Assembly: GCA_022652485.1 (NCBI GenBank)
Contig: JALCRK010000013.1
Coordinates: forward strand, 1-64,000
Source: Sphingobium sp.
Lineage (GTDB): Bacteria > Pseudomonadota > Alphaproteobacteria > Sphingomonadales > Sphingomonadaceae
Direction of reading: 5' to 3'
Length of the DNA stretch: 64,000 bases
The notes beneath the pieces are model-generated. The model was given only the letters and a program-made list of their open reading frames with translations, was not told where the DNA came from and did not search any database. Positions 46,708 through 56,258 of this stretch are shown here, in pieces (within the stretch, counting starts at the first letter, position 1; each line of letters starts with the position of its first letter). The position numbers and the translations under genes are program-made.

Positions 46708-46804
46708 ATATTGACTGCATAAATGAGATTTTCTTTGCATAAGAATTCATTTGTTTCATTATGCCTTGGGGCAAGGAGCGGGCGAATTCAGTTGGCGTCG
46801 GGGG

Positions 46805-49800
46805 ATGAATAGTCGGGAATTCAGCGGAGCGGGGCCATCCCGTAACGAGCTGAAAGGCGATGTACTTTCGGCATGGCTGGACGCGCCTCAAGATCTGGCG
46901 CGCCTGATCGGCGTTATCCATCACGCCATCGCCGAGCGCCAGCCCGACCTCGCCCTCCGGTTCGCCGACCGGGCATGGCGGCTCGCGCCCGAATCCGCCC
47001 TGTTGTGCCAGATCACCATGTCCCTGCAACTGCAATGCGGCGATCCACATCAGGCGCTGCGCGTGTTCAAGGCTCTGCCTCCCAGCGCGATCAGCTCGGG
47101 GATCGCCGCGCTTCATATCGACGCGCTGCGGCTTTCGGGCGCGATCGCGGAAGCGGAAGAGCAGCTGGAGCAGTATCTTGCGCTGTTCGCAACGCCGCCG
47201 GACAGCCCTCTTGCCGATGCGGCATCAGCGCTGCTGGAACATTCGGATCTGATGGGCTGGATCGGCGTCGGTCCGGACATGAAGCTCACCGGGCACATAC
47301 GCTGCGCCGAGGGTGGCAACACCATCGTCCTCGCCCTGACATTGGATGGTCAGGACGAAGAGGCGCTTATGATTCCCGCGGCGAATGGCTGGGCCGACAC
47401 ATCGGCGCTCGGCAATATCGCGGCCGTGGATGGCATGGCACTTGTGCCGCAGGGAGCAGAAGGACGCCTTCTCGGTTCCTGCGTGAAAATAGCCGGAAAT
47501 TTCAGCCTGACCGGCGCAGTGCAGATCGACGGCCGCCGCATCAGCGGTTCCCTCCGCCTGGCCTGGCTGCCGCACGATGTCCCGCCACTCCTCTATCTGA
47601 ATAAGGGCGGCCACGATGAGCAGGTGCCCCTGTCCGCCGATCCTGCCGAGCCGGGCACCTACGGGTTCGATATCCCGATGGGGGCGCTGGACATGCTCCG
47701 CCTGTCGGAAGTCTGGCTGGAGGTCGGGCTTCCCGATGGTCGGCGCGCCCTCCTCACCGGCGCGCCTGTCGCCCTCAAACCCATCCGCCCCTACCGCCCC
47801 GCCAGAAAGCAGCTCCCGGCACGAACGCCCCTCATGGATCAGACGGCGATCGTCATTCCAATCTACCGGGGCGTCGAGGAAACCCGCGCCTGTATCGAAA
47901 GCGTGCTGCTGACCGTGGACGATGATCAGAAGGTCATTCTGGTCAACGACGCCAGCCCGGAGGCGGACATGCAGCCCATGCTGGTGGCTTTCACCGACGA
48001 CCCGCGCGTCACCCTGCTCCGCAACGGCAAGAATCTCGGCTTTCCGGGCGCGGCCAACCGGGGCATGGCGGCAGCTCCGGCGCACGATATCATCCTGCTG
48101 AACTCGGACACCCAGCTATTCCACGGATGGCTGGACCGGCTTCAGGCCCATGCGCGGGCAGCGCGCGATATCGCCACCGTCACCCCGCTGAGCAACGCCG
48201 GATCGATCGCCAGCTATCCGGGAGGCGAGGAGAACAGTTGCGACGAGAAGACCGCGCGGCTTCTCGACAATCTCGCCGCTCACGCCAACGAGGGCCAGCA
48301 CGTCGACGTCCCGACCGGCGTGGGCTTCTGCATGTTCATTCGGCGCGCCTGTATCGAGCAGATCGGCGGGCTCGATGAAACGCTGTTCGCGCAAGGATAT
48401 GGCGAGGAAAATGATTTCTGCCGCCGCGCCAGCGCGCACGGGTGGCGGCATGTCATCGCGGGCGATGTGTTCGTTTGGCACCGGAACGGCGTTTCGTTCG
48501 GTGACACCCGGCGCAACCTGATGCAGCGCAACGGTGCCGTCCTCGCCGCCCGGCATCCGGAGTATGACGATCTGGTACGTGCCTTCCATGCGGAGCAGCC
48601 GCTGGCCCCGCTGCGGCGCGCTCTGGACATGGCGCGACTGCGGCGCGAAACCCGGCCCATCGTCCTGCTGTTGTCGCTGGCGCTCGACGGCGGTGTGGGC
48701 AGGCATGTCGAGGATCGGATCAAGGCGCTGGAGGCGCAGGGCTATGCGCCGCTGCTGCTGCGCCCCGACCGGGACAGCCAGCGCCTGCACATCTCCGCCT
48801 CCGGCGCACTGCCCTATCCCGATCTCGCCTTCCGGTTTGCGGATGAAGGCGGCCTGTTTGCCGCGATGCTGGATGCGCTGCCGGTCCATCACATCGAATT
48901 TCATCACTTCCTTGGCATGAACCAGAGATTTGTCGAACACTGCCTCGCGCTCGATGTGCCGGTGGATGTCTATATCCACGACTACAGCTGGTATTGTCCG
49001 CGCCTCAGCCTGCTTGGCGCTTACGGGATCTATTGCGGCGAGCCGGGCCTGGCTGCCTGCAAGAGCTGCATCCGGCGGGCCGGCTCGGAGCTTCATGACG
49101 CCCTCGCACCGGAGGCGTTGCAGGCGCGCAGCTTGCGCTGGCTCTCGCGGGCGCGTTCGGTGTTCGCCCCCTGCCAGGACGTCGCCGCACGCTACGCTGC
49201 CATATTCCCGGACGTGACGTTCTCCGTAATGCCGTGGGAAGACAGCCCACCGGCTCCGCGAGCAGTGGAGCACTCCGGCGCGGTGCCCCACCGCATCGCT
49301 GTCATCGGCGCGATAGGCGAGCAAAAGGGGCAGAACATTCTGCTCGCCTGCGCCCGTCAGGCCGCGCTGCACGATCTTCCGCTGGAGTTCGTCGTCATCG
49401 GCTTCGCGGAGGACGAGGAAGCATTGCTGCGTACGGGAAAGGTGTTCGTCACCGGCCGCTATGCACCGGAGGAGTTGCCCTCACTGCTGCGGCGCGAGGC
49501 GCCTTCCGGGATATTTCTGCCCTCGGTGACTCCGGAGACCTGGAGCTACACGCTCAGCGAAGCGTTGGCGACCGGCCTGCCGGTCATGGCGTTCGACATC
49601 GGCGCGATCGCCGAGCGCTTGCGGAACGGCCGAACGCCGCACCGCCTCGTGCCGCTGGACACCAGCACATCCCGGCTCAACGAAGGGCTGATGACGATCG
49701 CCGCGGCGGAAGCACAAGAAGGCGCCCCCTTCGCGGCGCCCGCAGCACCGATTGCCGCTGCCCCGCCCGCCCCTTCCGCCCCTTCCGCCCAACTTCCCCT

Positions 49801-50797
49801 CTCCATCCGCACACCAGCAGGAGTGTCCATCATGCGCGACGCCGAACCGGGCCTTACGTCATCGGCAGAGTTTCTTTCGCTCGCCCGTGGCCTGTATCAT
49901 TTTTCCGTCGCGCCGACGGGCGATGCGGCAAGGGACCATCCCGCTTCCCTGCCCGCGTTGCAGATTGCGGTCGCGCCCGGCCAGAACCACAATGACATCG
50001 AATGCGTATCCTCGCCGGGCGCGGAGCATATGTGGCTGTGCACCGGACAGGACAGCGTCATCCTCAAGGTCAACCGGGACAAGGCCCGGGTCGTCGTCAT
50101 CCTGCTGACCGCGCCTGGGCTCGCGCCGCTGCAGATCGATGTCCGCAAGCTCGACGGGGAGCAGGGAAGCCAGGCCACCCCGCAGCCCGCCACCGTGGCG
50201 GTACAAGCCGCGAACGGAACGGCGCCGGTGCCGATGCGCGGCGCCACCCTGCTCCGGTCCCAGATCGTGACGCATGTCGAATATATGGGCGACGTGATCG
50301 GGATGGATCAGGGCTGGACGGGTGCGCCCGATGGCGGCCGGGCGATAGAGTGCCTGACGATCACGCCAATCGCGGGCATCGCGCCCGCATCCATCGAGTA
50401 TAAGGCGGTCAGCGCCGCGGGTCAGGAGACACCGTGGATCGAGCAGGGCCGCCCCTGTGGATCGCGCGGCATGGCGATGCCGCTCGCCGCATTCGCGCTC
50501 AGGCAGAAGCCGCTGGGCGCGCCGCGCTTCACCTGCGAATATTCGGGCAAATTCTCGTCCGGCCGCATCGTCGGACCGCTGCAGGACGGAGAATTGTGCC
50601 GCAGCCCGATACCCAGCGACCGGCTGGAGGCCATCTGGTTTCACATCATCGACGCCGCCGGCCCCTCTGCGGCCATCAGCCCGGCCATGAGCCCCGCCCT
50701 GAGTGGCGCGGCTCCGGGCGGCGCGCCCGAGCCGGTAACGCACAGCGCGCGAAGTGCCGGCACCGGGTTCAGCGTTTTCCGCGATATTCAGGCGTGA
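46805..50797 (+). CDS. multidomain GT2-GT4 glycosyltransferase
   Basis: About 1330 residues. Order: a TPR-like helical start (about 10-150); a beta-rich domain (about 155-335); a GT2 domain (about 345-610) with TAIVIPIYRGVEETRACIES, LVNDASPE, NLGFPGAANRGM, LLNSDTQLFHGWLDRL and QGYGEENDFCRRA; a GT-B/GT4 domain (about 625-985) with GVGRHVEDRI, YIHDYSWYCPR, IGAIGEQKGQNILL and PSVTPETWSYTLSEALATG; an Ala/Pro linker (about 1005-1030); and a C-terminal beta-sandwich-like region (about 1035-1330). The start is uncertain; ATG 46805 was used, and TTG 46751 is also in frame. It could add two successive sugars to one acceptor. Confidence 0.85.
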   Translation: MNSREFSGAGPSRNELKGDVLSAWLDAPQDLARLIGVIHHAIAERQPDLALRFADRAWRLAPESALLCQITMSLQLQCGDPHQALRVFKALPPSAISSGIAALHIDALRLSGAIAEAEEQLEQYLALFATPPDSPLADAASALLEHSDLMGWIGVGPDMKLTGHIRCAEGGNTIVLALTLDGQDEEALMIPAANGWADTSALGNIAAVDGMALVPQGAEGRLLGSCVKIAGNFSLTGAVQIDGRRISGSLRLAWLPHDVPPLLYLNKGGHDEQVPLSADPAEPGTYGFDIPMGALDMLRLSEVWLEVGLPDGRRALLTGAPVALKPIRPYRPARKQLPARTPLMDQTAIVIPIYRGVEETRACIESVLLTVDDDQKVILVNDASPEADMQPMLVAFTDDPRVTLLRNGKNLGFPGAANRGMAAAPAHDIILLNSDTQLFHGWLDRLQAHARAARDIATVTPLSNAGSIASYPGGEENSCDEKTARLLDNLAAHANEGQHVDVPTGVGFCMFIRRACIEQIGGLDETLFAQGYGEENDFCRRASAHGWRHVIAGDVFVWHRNGVSFGDTRRNLMQRNGAVLAARHPEYDDLVRAFHAEQPLAPLRRALDMARLRRETRPIVLLLSLALDGGVGRHVEDRIKALEAQGYAPLLLRPDRDSQRLHISASGALPYPDLAFRFADEGGLFAAMLDALPVHHIEFHHFLGMNQRFVEHCLALDVPVDVYIHDYSWYCPRLSLLGAYGIYCGEPGLAACKSCIRRAGSELHDALAPEALQARSLRWLSRARSVFAPCQDVAARYAAIFPDVTFSVMPWEDSPPAPRAVEHSGAVPHRIAVIGAIGEQKGQNILLACARQAALHDLPLEFVVIGFAEDEEALLRTGKVFVTGRYAPEELPSLLRREAPSGIFLPSVTPETWSYTLSEALATGLPVMAFDIGAIAERLRNGRTPHRLVPLDTSTSRLNEGLMTIAAAEAQEGAPFAAPAAPIAAAPPAPSAPSAQLPLSIRTPAGVSIMRDAEPGLTSSAEFLSLARGLYHFSVAPTGDAARDHPASLPALQIAVAPGQNHNDIECVSSPGAEHMWLCTGQDSVILKVNRDKARVVVILLTAPGLAPLQIDVRKLDGEQGSQATPQPATVAVQAANGTAPVPMRGATLLRSQIVTHVEYMGDVIGMDQGWTGAPDGGRAIECLTITPIAGIAPASIEYKAVSAAGQETPWIEQGRPCGSRGMAMPLAAFALRQKPLGAPRFTCEYSGKFSSGRIVGPLQDGELCRSPIPSDRLEAIWFHIIDAAGPSAAISPAMSPALSGAAPGGAPEPVTHSARSAGTGFSVFRDIQA

Positions 50798-50829
50798 TCG
50801 CGGATACCGCCCGCCAGCCATAGGAGTGC

Positions 50830-51426
50830 ATGTTGGAACCGATCATAATCAACGCCGGTTGCGGCGCGTCCGGCGCGGAACGCCTGCCGGGCCTTTTCGC
50901 CCACTGGCGGCATGTGCGGGTGGATGTCGATCCGCTGGCCCGGCCGGATATCATAGCCGATATCACCGATCTCTCGCCGTTCGGCGACAACTTCGCCGAT
51001 GCACTATGGACGTCGCACTGCATCGAGCATCTTTATCAGCATCAGGTCGTGCGGGCGCTGGCTGAATTCCGGCGCGTGCTGAAAAGCGACGGCTTCGCCA
51101 TCATTACCGTGCCTGATATTCAGGCCATCGCGCGATATGTGGCGGAAGACCGCATCATGGAAACGATCTACGAATCCCCCGCGGGTCCGATCTCCGCCCA
51201 TGACATTCTGTTCGGACACGGAAAATCGGTTGCGGAGGGCCATCTTCACATGGCCCACAAGACGGCGTTTACCCCTTCTTCCCTGATCGCGGCCATGCAG
51301 GCGGCGGGCTTTGCCGATCTCGTGATCCGCCGTCGTCCGAATTTCGAACTGGCCGCCGTCGGCCTCAAGACGCCCCAGCCTGATCAGTCCCGCATCCAGA
51401 TGCTGATGAACGCCCTTCAGCTATGA
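50830..51426 (+). CDS. SAM-dependent methyltransferase
   Basis: 198 residues, class I Rossmann fold. The SAM motif I is IIINAGCGASGAERLPG, the acidic motif II is VRVDVDPLARPDI and the later ALWTSHCIEHLYQHQVVRAL and RVLKSDGFAIITVPD match methyltransferase type 11 domains. In this glycan cluster it probably methylates a sugar or the chain end. Its TGA overlaps the ATG of the next gene (ATGA). Confidence 0.85.
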   Translation: MLEPIIINAGCGASGAERLPGLFAHWRHVRVDVDPLARPDIIADITDLSPFGDNFADALWTSHCIEHLYQHQVVRALAEFRRVLKSDGFAIITVPDIQAIARYVAEDRIMETIYESPAGPISAHDILFGHGKSVAEGHLHMAHKTAFTPSSLIAAMQAAGFADLVIRRRPNFELAAVGLKTPQPDQSRIQMLMNALQL

Positions 51427-52661
51427 TCTATCTGTTCATCCACCAGAATTTTCCGGGGCAGTACAAACATCTCATCCGGCATCTGGCCGACGACCCCGCC
51501 AATACCGTCTATTTCATCTCCCAGCCCAACGCCAACTGGATGCAGGGGATCGTCAAGCTCGTCTATTATCCCGACCTCGCCTCGCCACTGCAATGCCACC
51601 CCTATACCGTGGATTTCGAGCTGGCCATCCGTCATGGCACCGCCGTCGCCAGCGCGCTGCGGATGCTGAGGGATCAGGGCGTCATCCCCGATGTCATCGT
51701 CGGCCACAGCGGGTGGGGCGAGACGCTGTTCGTCAAGGATGTCTATCCCGAAGTGCCCCTTCTCGCCTATTTCGAATTCTTCTATCGGCACGAGGGCGTC
51801 GATGTTGATTTCGATCCCGAATTTCCGCCCTCCCCCGATGACAGCGCGCGCCTGCGCGTGCGCAACGCGGTCAACCTGCTGAGCTTTCAATCGGCCGACT
51901 GGGGCAACGCGCCGACCCGGTGGCAGCAAAGCCTGTATCCCGAGGAAATGCGGGCGCGCATCAGCGTGATCCACGAGGGGATCGATACGGACGCGATCCG
52001 GCCCGACCCGGACGCATGGTTGCAGCTGGACCGCGACAATCTCGTCCTTACCCGCAACGACGAGATAATTACCTATGTCGCGCGCAATCTGGAGCCCTAT
52101 CGCGGCTTTCATGTGTTCATGCGCGCCCTGCCCGAAATCCAGCGCCGCCGCCCGGATGCGCATGTCCTGATCGTGGGCGGGGATGAGGTGAGCTATGGCA
52201 GCCCGTTGCGGTCTGGCCTGACCTACCGGCAGCATATGCTGGCCGAGCTGGAAGGGAAAGTGAACCTCGACCGCGTACACTTTCTTGGCCAGCTGCCGTA
52301 CGAGAATTATGTCAGCCTGCTCCAGATATCATCCGCGCACGTATATTTGACCTATCCCTTCGTCTTGTCCTGGTCTTTTCTGGAGGCGATGGCGGCGGGA
52401 TGCGTGGTGATCGGATCCAGAACGCCGCCCGTCGAGGAAGTTATTGAGGATGGCGTCAACGGATTTCTGGTCGATTTCTTTTCTACCGACGAACTCGTCG
52501 ATAAAATTGAAACTATTCTTGACGATAAGGCGCTGTCCGAACAAATACGGGACCAGGGGCGGCAGACCGTTATAAAGAAATATGATCTTCATACCCGAAT
52601 GCTGAAACGATGGCATCGGCTTCTGGATGGCTTGGCCGCGGCCCCGGAGTCAGCTTCGTGA
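51423..52661 (+). CDS. GT4-family glycosyltransferase
   Basis: 412 residues, GT-B fold. The N-terminus (YLFIHQNFPGQYKHLIRHL) and PDVIVGHSGWGETLFVKD match a GT4 group common in alphaproteobacterial surface-glycan clusters. The donor side has YVARNLEPYRGFHVFMRAL, VLIVGGDEVSYG, HFLGQLPYENYVSLLQ and PFVLSWSFLEAMAAGCVVIG followed by a late Glu in PPVEEVIEDGVNGFLVD. It is translationally coupled to the methyltransferase. Confidence 0.9.
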   Translation: MIYLFIHQNFPGQYKHLIRHLADDPANTVYFISQPNANWMQGIVKLVYYPDLASPLQCHPYTVDFELAIRHGTAVASALRMLRDQGVIPDVIVGHSGWGETLFVKDVYPEVPLLAYFEFFYRHEGVDVDFDPEFPPSPDDSARLRVRNAVNLLSFQSADWGNAPTRWQQSLYPEEMRARISVIHEGIDTDAIRPDPDAWLQLDRDNLVLTRNDEIITYVARNLEPYRGFHVFMRALPEIQRRRPDAHVLIVGGDEVSYGSPLRSGLTYRQHMLAELEGKVNLDRVHFLGQLPYENYVSLLQISSAHVYLTYPFVLSWSFLEAMAAGCVVIGSRTPPVEEVIEDGVNGFLVDFFSTDELVDKIETILDDKALSEQIRDQGRQTVIKKYDLHTRMLKRWHRLLDGLAAAPESAS

Positions 52662-52706
52662 TGATGAACGCAACCCGCACGAATTCACGATTCTACAACA
52701 GGCGAG

Positions 52707-53123
52707 ATGATCATGGATAAATTGCCCAGTTACTCCTTCCTCCTCAACGAACGTATGGTCATCCCTTCGGAAAACACCTCCTATTTCGCCGTGGACGAGC
52801 ATCTCTTCTATTTCCTGATGAAGGATTATGTTTCCCGCATCCATGTCGATGAAAAATGGTATGTTCGCTCGAACCCCGATATCGCGGAAGCCATCCGGAA
52901 CGGTATGACCGCCAAGGACCATTATTGCCGGTTCGGCTATTTCGAGCACCGGATGCCTTACGCGATCGAGGTGCAGGAGGAATGGTATCTGGATGCCTAT
53001 CCGGACATCCGCGACGCGGTGGAACAGAATATCTTCATATCCGGCCAAAGCCATTTCGACATCATAGGCTATCGCGAAGGGCGAGTGCCTTCCCCCGGCT
53101 TCAGCCTTCAGACCAGCGCATAG
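52707..53123 (+). CDS. two-module WYxxxxPDI/GYxEGRxP repeat protein
   Basis: 138 residues, soluble. Two tandem modules of about 40 residues are visible: DEKWYVRSNPDIAEAIRNG ... HYCRFGYFEHRMPY (about 48-86) and QEEWYLDAYPDIRDAVEQN ... HFDIIGYREGRVPS (about 90-130). The same module begins the GT2 protein encoded next. It is found with glycosyltransferases in many alphaproteobacteria; function unknown. The TAG stop is the first three bases of a 105-bp repeat. The start at 52707 (MIMDKL) or 52713 is ambiguous. Confidence 0.8.
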   Translation: MIMDKLPSYSFLLNERMVIPSENTSYFAVDEHLFYFLMKDYVSRIHVDEKWYVRSNPDIAEAIRNGMTAKDHYCRFGYFEHRMPYAIEVQEEWYLDAYPDIRDAVEQNIFISGQSHFDIIGYREGRVPSPGFSLQTSA

Positions 53124-53225
53124 AGCGATTTCCAGTCAAATGACGCCATTTGACGATTCAGAAATCGCGGTAAAACAAAATCTTAGAGATATCGATCTGC
53201 TCCAATCAGATCGGAAACCGCTCTA
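53121..53225. repeat. TAGAGC...GCTCTA 105-bp element, second sequence type
   Basis: 105 bases bounded by TAGAGC and GCTCTA, the same ends and length as the copies at 10992, 28393 and 57338, but with a different interior (GATTTCCAGTCAAATGACG ... CAGATCGGAAACC). It supplies the TAG stop codon of the preceding gene at its left end. Confidence 0.75.
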
Positions 53226-53311
53226 ACATTTTGGGAAGTGTGGGCGTTCGGGTTCGAATAATACTGTAATTTACTTGCGAAATACCGTATCGAATATTGC
53301 TGGGGGTCTTC

Positions 53312-54925
53312 ATGGAACATGACAATGCCAGTCCGGACAGGCGTACCGCACGCCAGGCGTCACGGTCGTTCGACGAGCGCGCCTATCTGCTCGCCAATCC
53401 CGATGTTGCCGCCGCAATCGTACGGGGCGAGGTGGCATCGGGGCAGGATCATTATTTCCGCTATGGCGCAGCCGAGGCGAGAGACCCTTTCAACCCCGAT
53501 CTCGATCCGGCAGGACAGGTCATTCTCACCACGACCGCCTTCGCCGCAGATGCCGCGCACCTGACCCATTTCCTCGAAACCATAATCATTTCGCGCAGCG
53601 GCGGCATTTTCATCGTCGGGTGGATCGACGATTCCAGCTCCGCGCTGGAGCGGGTTCGGCTCACGGCGCCCGGCTGGCGCCTGTCGATCGACGAAAGCTC
53701 CATCGCCCGCGTGAGACGCGCGGATGTGGAAGACGCGCTGGGGAAGCCCATCGCCCATTCCTTCGGCTATTTCGGTTTCCATTTCGCCGGGCGCGAGCTG
53801 GGCCGGACCGGCGAATTGCAGGTGGAGTTTTTCACCGCTTCGGGCGCGAGGGCGGAATGCACCTGCCAGGTGCGGATGGTGGAAGACACCGAGCTTCGCG
53901 ACATCGTGTTGCAATATCTGGCCGAGGCGCATCATTTCGGCAACCAGCAAATCAAGGCGATCGCCTGCGTCGACCGGATGATCGGCGGGCAGCTGGTCAA
54001 TCTCAACACCCACATCACCCGCAATATCGTCGCCGCGCCCTATGTCGAATGGTTCGGCAATCCCGCCGCCCGGCCGAAGGGATCGATCATCGTCTGCCTG
54101 TATGGCCGGGCCGAATATCTGTTTCTCCAGAACGCCCTGCACTCCGGCGGCGCGGGCATAGAGGATTATGAATTCATCTTCGTATCGAACAGCCCCGAGC
54201 TTTCCGAGCGCCTGCTGAACGACGCGCGGGCATCCTCGTTGCTATACGGCGTGAACCAGGGCGTGGTGATCCTTCCCGGCAATGCGGGCTTTGGCGCCGC
54301 CAACAACGCAGCGGTGCGCGCAAGCCGCAGCGACCGGGTGGTCATCATGAACCCCGACGTATTCCCGCGCGAGGCGGGCTGGGCTGCGAAGCACAGCGCC
54401 CTCCTCTCCGCGAGACCCGCCAGCGAGACACGGATTTTCGGCGTTCCGCTATATTATGACGATGGTTCGCTGATGCATGGCGGCATGTACTTCGAGATCG
54501 ACCACGGCCTGTCGATCGAAGGCTTCAGTATGCAGCAATCGCAGCTGATCCGCGTGGAGCATTATGGCAAGGGCGCGCCCGGGGAGGGCTCCGAATTCGC
54601 CCGGCCGCGCCCGGTTCCCGCGGTGACGGGCGCGTTCATCTCGGCCGAGCGCCAATGGTACGAGACTCTCGGCGGCTTCACCGAGGATTATATCTTCGGC
54701 CATTATGAGGATGCCGACCTGTGCCTCAAAAGCATGGAGCGCGGCGTCGCGCCCTGGCTGCAGGATCTGCATCTGTGGCATCTGGAGGGCAAGGGCTCGA
54801 CACGGCGGCCGGTCCATGAGGGCGGATCGCTCGTCAATCGCTGGCTGTTCTCGACCCGATGGGGCGGCATGGTGAGAGACGGTCTTCTCGGCCCGCACCC
54901 GACCCACGATCTGCTGAAGATTTGA
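53312..54925 (+). CDS. GT2-family glycosyltransferase with N-terminal PDV module
   Basis: 537 residues from ATG 53312, which follows GGGGG. The N-terminus (about 18-60) carries one FDERAYLLANPDVAAAIVRG ... HYFRYGAAEARDP module. A beta-rich region (about 90-200) with GGIFIVGWIDDSS follows, then a GT2 domain (about 255-520) with SIIVCLYGRAEYLFLQNAL, LPGNAGFGAANNAAVRASRS, VIMNPDVFPREAGW and YIFGHYEDADLCLKSMERG. The NPDV stretch is the metal-site region of GT2 enzymes. It is cytoplasmic. Confidence 0.88.
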   Translation: MEHDNASPDRRTARQASRSFDERAYLLANPDVAAAIVRGEVASGQDHYFRYGAAEARDPFNPDLDPAGQVILTTTAFAADAAHLTHFLETIIISRSGGIFIVGWIDDSSSALERVRLTAPGWRLSIDESSIARVRRADVEDALGKPIAHSFGYFGFHFAGRELGRTGELQVEFFTASGARAECTCQVRMVEDTELRDIVLQYLAEAHHFGNQQIKAIACVDRMIGGQLVNLNTHITRNIVAAPYVEWFGNPAARPKGSIIVCLYGRAEYLFLQNALHSGGAGIEDYEFIFVSNSPELSERLLNDARASSLLYGVNQGVVILPGNAGFGAANNAAVRASRSDRVVIMNPDVFPREAGWAAKHSALLSARPASETRIFGVPLYYDDGSLMHGGMYFEIDHGLSIEGFSMQQSQLIRVEHYGKGAPGEGSEFARPRPVPAVTGAFISAERQWYETLGGFTEDYIFGHYEDADLCLKSMERGVAPWLQDLHLWHLEGKGSTRRPVHEGGSLVNRWLFSTRWGGMVRDGLLGPHPTHDLLKI

Positions 54926-54959
54926 CCGTGCCATGCCCCAAGGTAGGAAAAGCGCGCCG

Positions 54960-56258
54960 ATGAAGATCCTGATGCTGAGCCTGTTTCATCCGGAGCTGGT
55001 GCGCGGCGGCGCCCAGCAGATATGCTACGAGCTTTTCGAGGGACTGAAGGGCGTCGAGGGTGTCGAGCCCATTCTTCTCTCGGCTGTCGATCCCAGCTTC
55101 AAGGCCTTGTACAAGGCCGGAGCGCGCATTACCGGCTTCGACGGCCGGCCGGGAGAATATATCTTCCTCGCGCGGGACTATGATTATTGGTGGCATCGCA
55201 GCGCCAGCCATTTTCTGGTCGAAGCCTATGTCGAATTTCTCGAAACCATGCAGCCGGACGTGGTGCATTTTCACCATTTCCTGCTCTACGGCATCGATTT
55301 CGTAACGCTGACGCGGCGCACGCTGCCGAACGCGCGCATCATTTTCACGCTGCATGAATTCCTGACCATATGCGCCGCGGACGGGCAGATGGTGCGGCGC
55401 TCGGACAAATCCCTGTGCAGCCGCCCCTCGTCCGTTCGCTGTCACCAGTGCTTCCCGGAGCGCGGGCCGGAGGAGTTCTTCACCCGGGAGCTGTGGATGA
55501 AACGCCATCTCGCCGAGGTGGACATGTTCACCACCCCGACCCGCTTCATGCTGCGCCATTTTGAACAATGGGGCATTCCTCCGGCCAAGCTCACCTATGT
55601 CACCAATGGTCAGCCCGACTACAGCAAGGGCGAAACCCAGATCGAGCAACGCGAAAAGCGCAACCGCTTCGGCTTTTTCGGGCAGATGGTCGACAACAAG
55701 GGCGTCTGGGTGATCCTGCAGGCGGTCGCGCTGCTCCGCGCCGAGGGATTCACGGATTTCGTCGTGGAGCTGAACGGCGAGAACCTCAAATATGCGTCGC
55801 CCGAGCGGCGGGCCGAGATCGAGGGATTTCTCGAAAGTGAGCAGGAGCTTCCCTCCCATGAGCGGATTGTTCAGCTCAATGGCGGCTATCAGGTCGATCA
55901 GCTTTCGTACCGGATGGCGCGCGTCGACTGGTGCATCGTGGCGTCCGTCTGGTGGGAGGCGTTCGCGCTGGTGATTTCGGAAGCCTGGATGTTCAAACGG
56001 CCGGTGATCTGCTCCAACATCGGGGCAATGGCCGAACGCGTGGTGCACGAGCAAAACGGCCTGAACTTCGCGGTCGCGGACCCGCGCTCTCTTGCGGACA
56101 CCATCAAGCGCGCCTGCACCGAGCCGGGCTTGTGGGACAGGATCGTCGCCCAGATCACGCCGCCACCCGCGCGCGATGACATGGTGAACGGCTTCCTGGA
56201 TCTGTACCGCAGTGCCGCCATAACACAAAAAGAAGGAATGATGGGGGATGCCGCTTAA
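54960..56258 (+). CDS. GT4-family glycosyltransferase
   Basis: 432 residues from ATG 54960 (MKILMLSLFHPELVRGG); an ATG at 54933 would add nine residues. PDVVHFHHFLLYGIDF and FTLHEFLTICAADGQM, then a C-x2-C-like RCHQCFPERG, mark the acceptor half. FGFFGQMVDNKGVWVILQAV and SVWWEAFALVISEAWMFKRP with the conserved Glu mark the donor half. It overlaps the sulfotransferase gene by 11 bases, so the two are translationally coupled. Confidence 0.88.
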   Translation: MKILMLSLFHPELVRGGAQQICYELFEGLKGVEGVEPILLSAVDPSFKALYKAGARITGFDGRPGEYIFLARDYDYWWHRSASHFLVEAYVEFLETMQPDVVHFHHFLLYGIDFVTLTRRTLPNARIIFTLHEFLTICAADGQMVRRSDKSLCSRPSSVRCHQCFPERGPEEFFTRELWMKRHLAEVDMFTTPTRFMLRHFEQWGIPPAKLTYVTNGQPDYSKGETQIEQREKRNRFGFFGQMVDNKGVWVILQAVALLRAEGFTDFVVELNGENLKYASPERRAEIEGFLESEQELPSHERIVQLNGGYQVDQLSYRMARVDWCIVASVWWEAFALVISEAWMFKRPVICSNIGAMAERVVHEQNGLNFAVADPRSLADTIKRACTEPGLWDRIVAQITPPPARDDMVNGFLDLYRSAAITQKEGMMGDAA

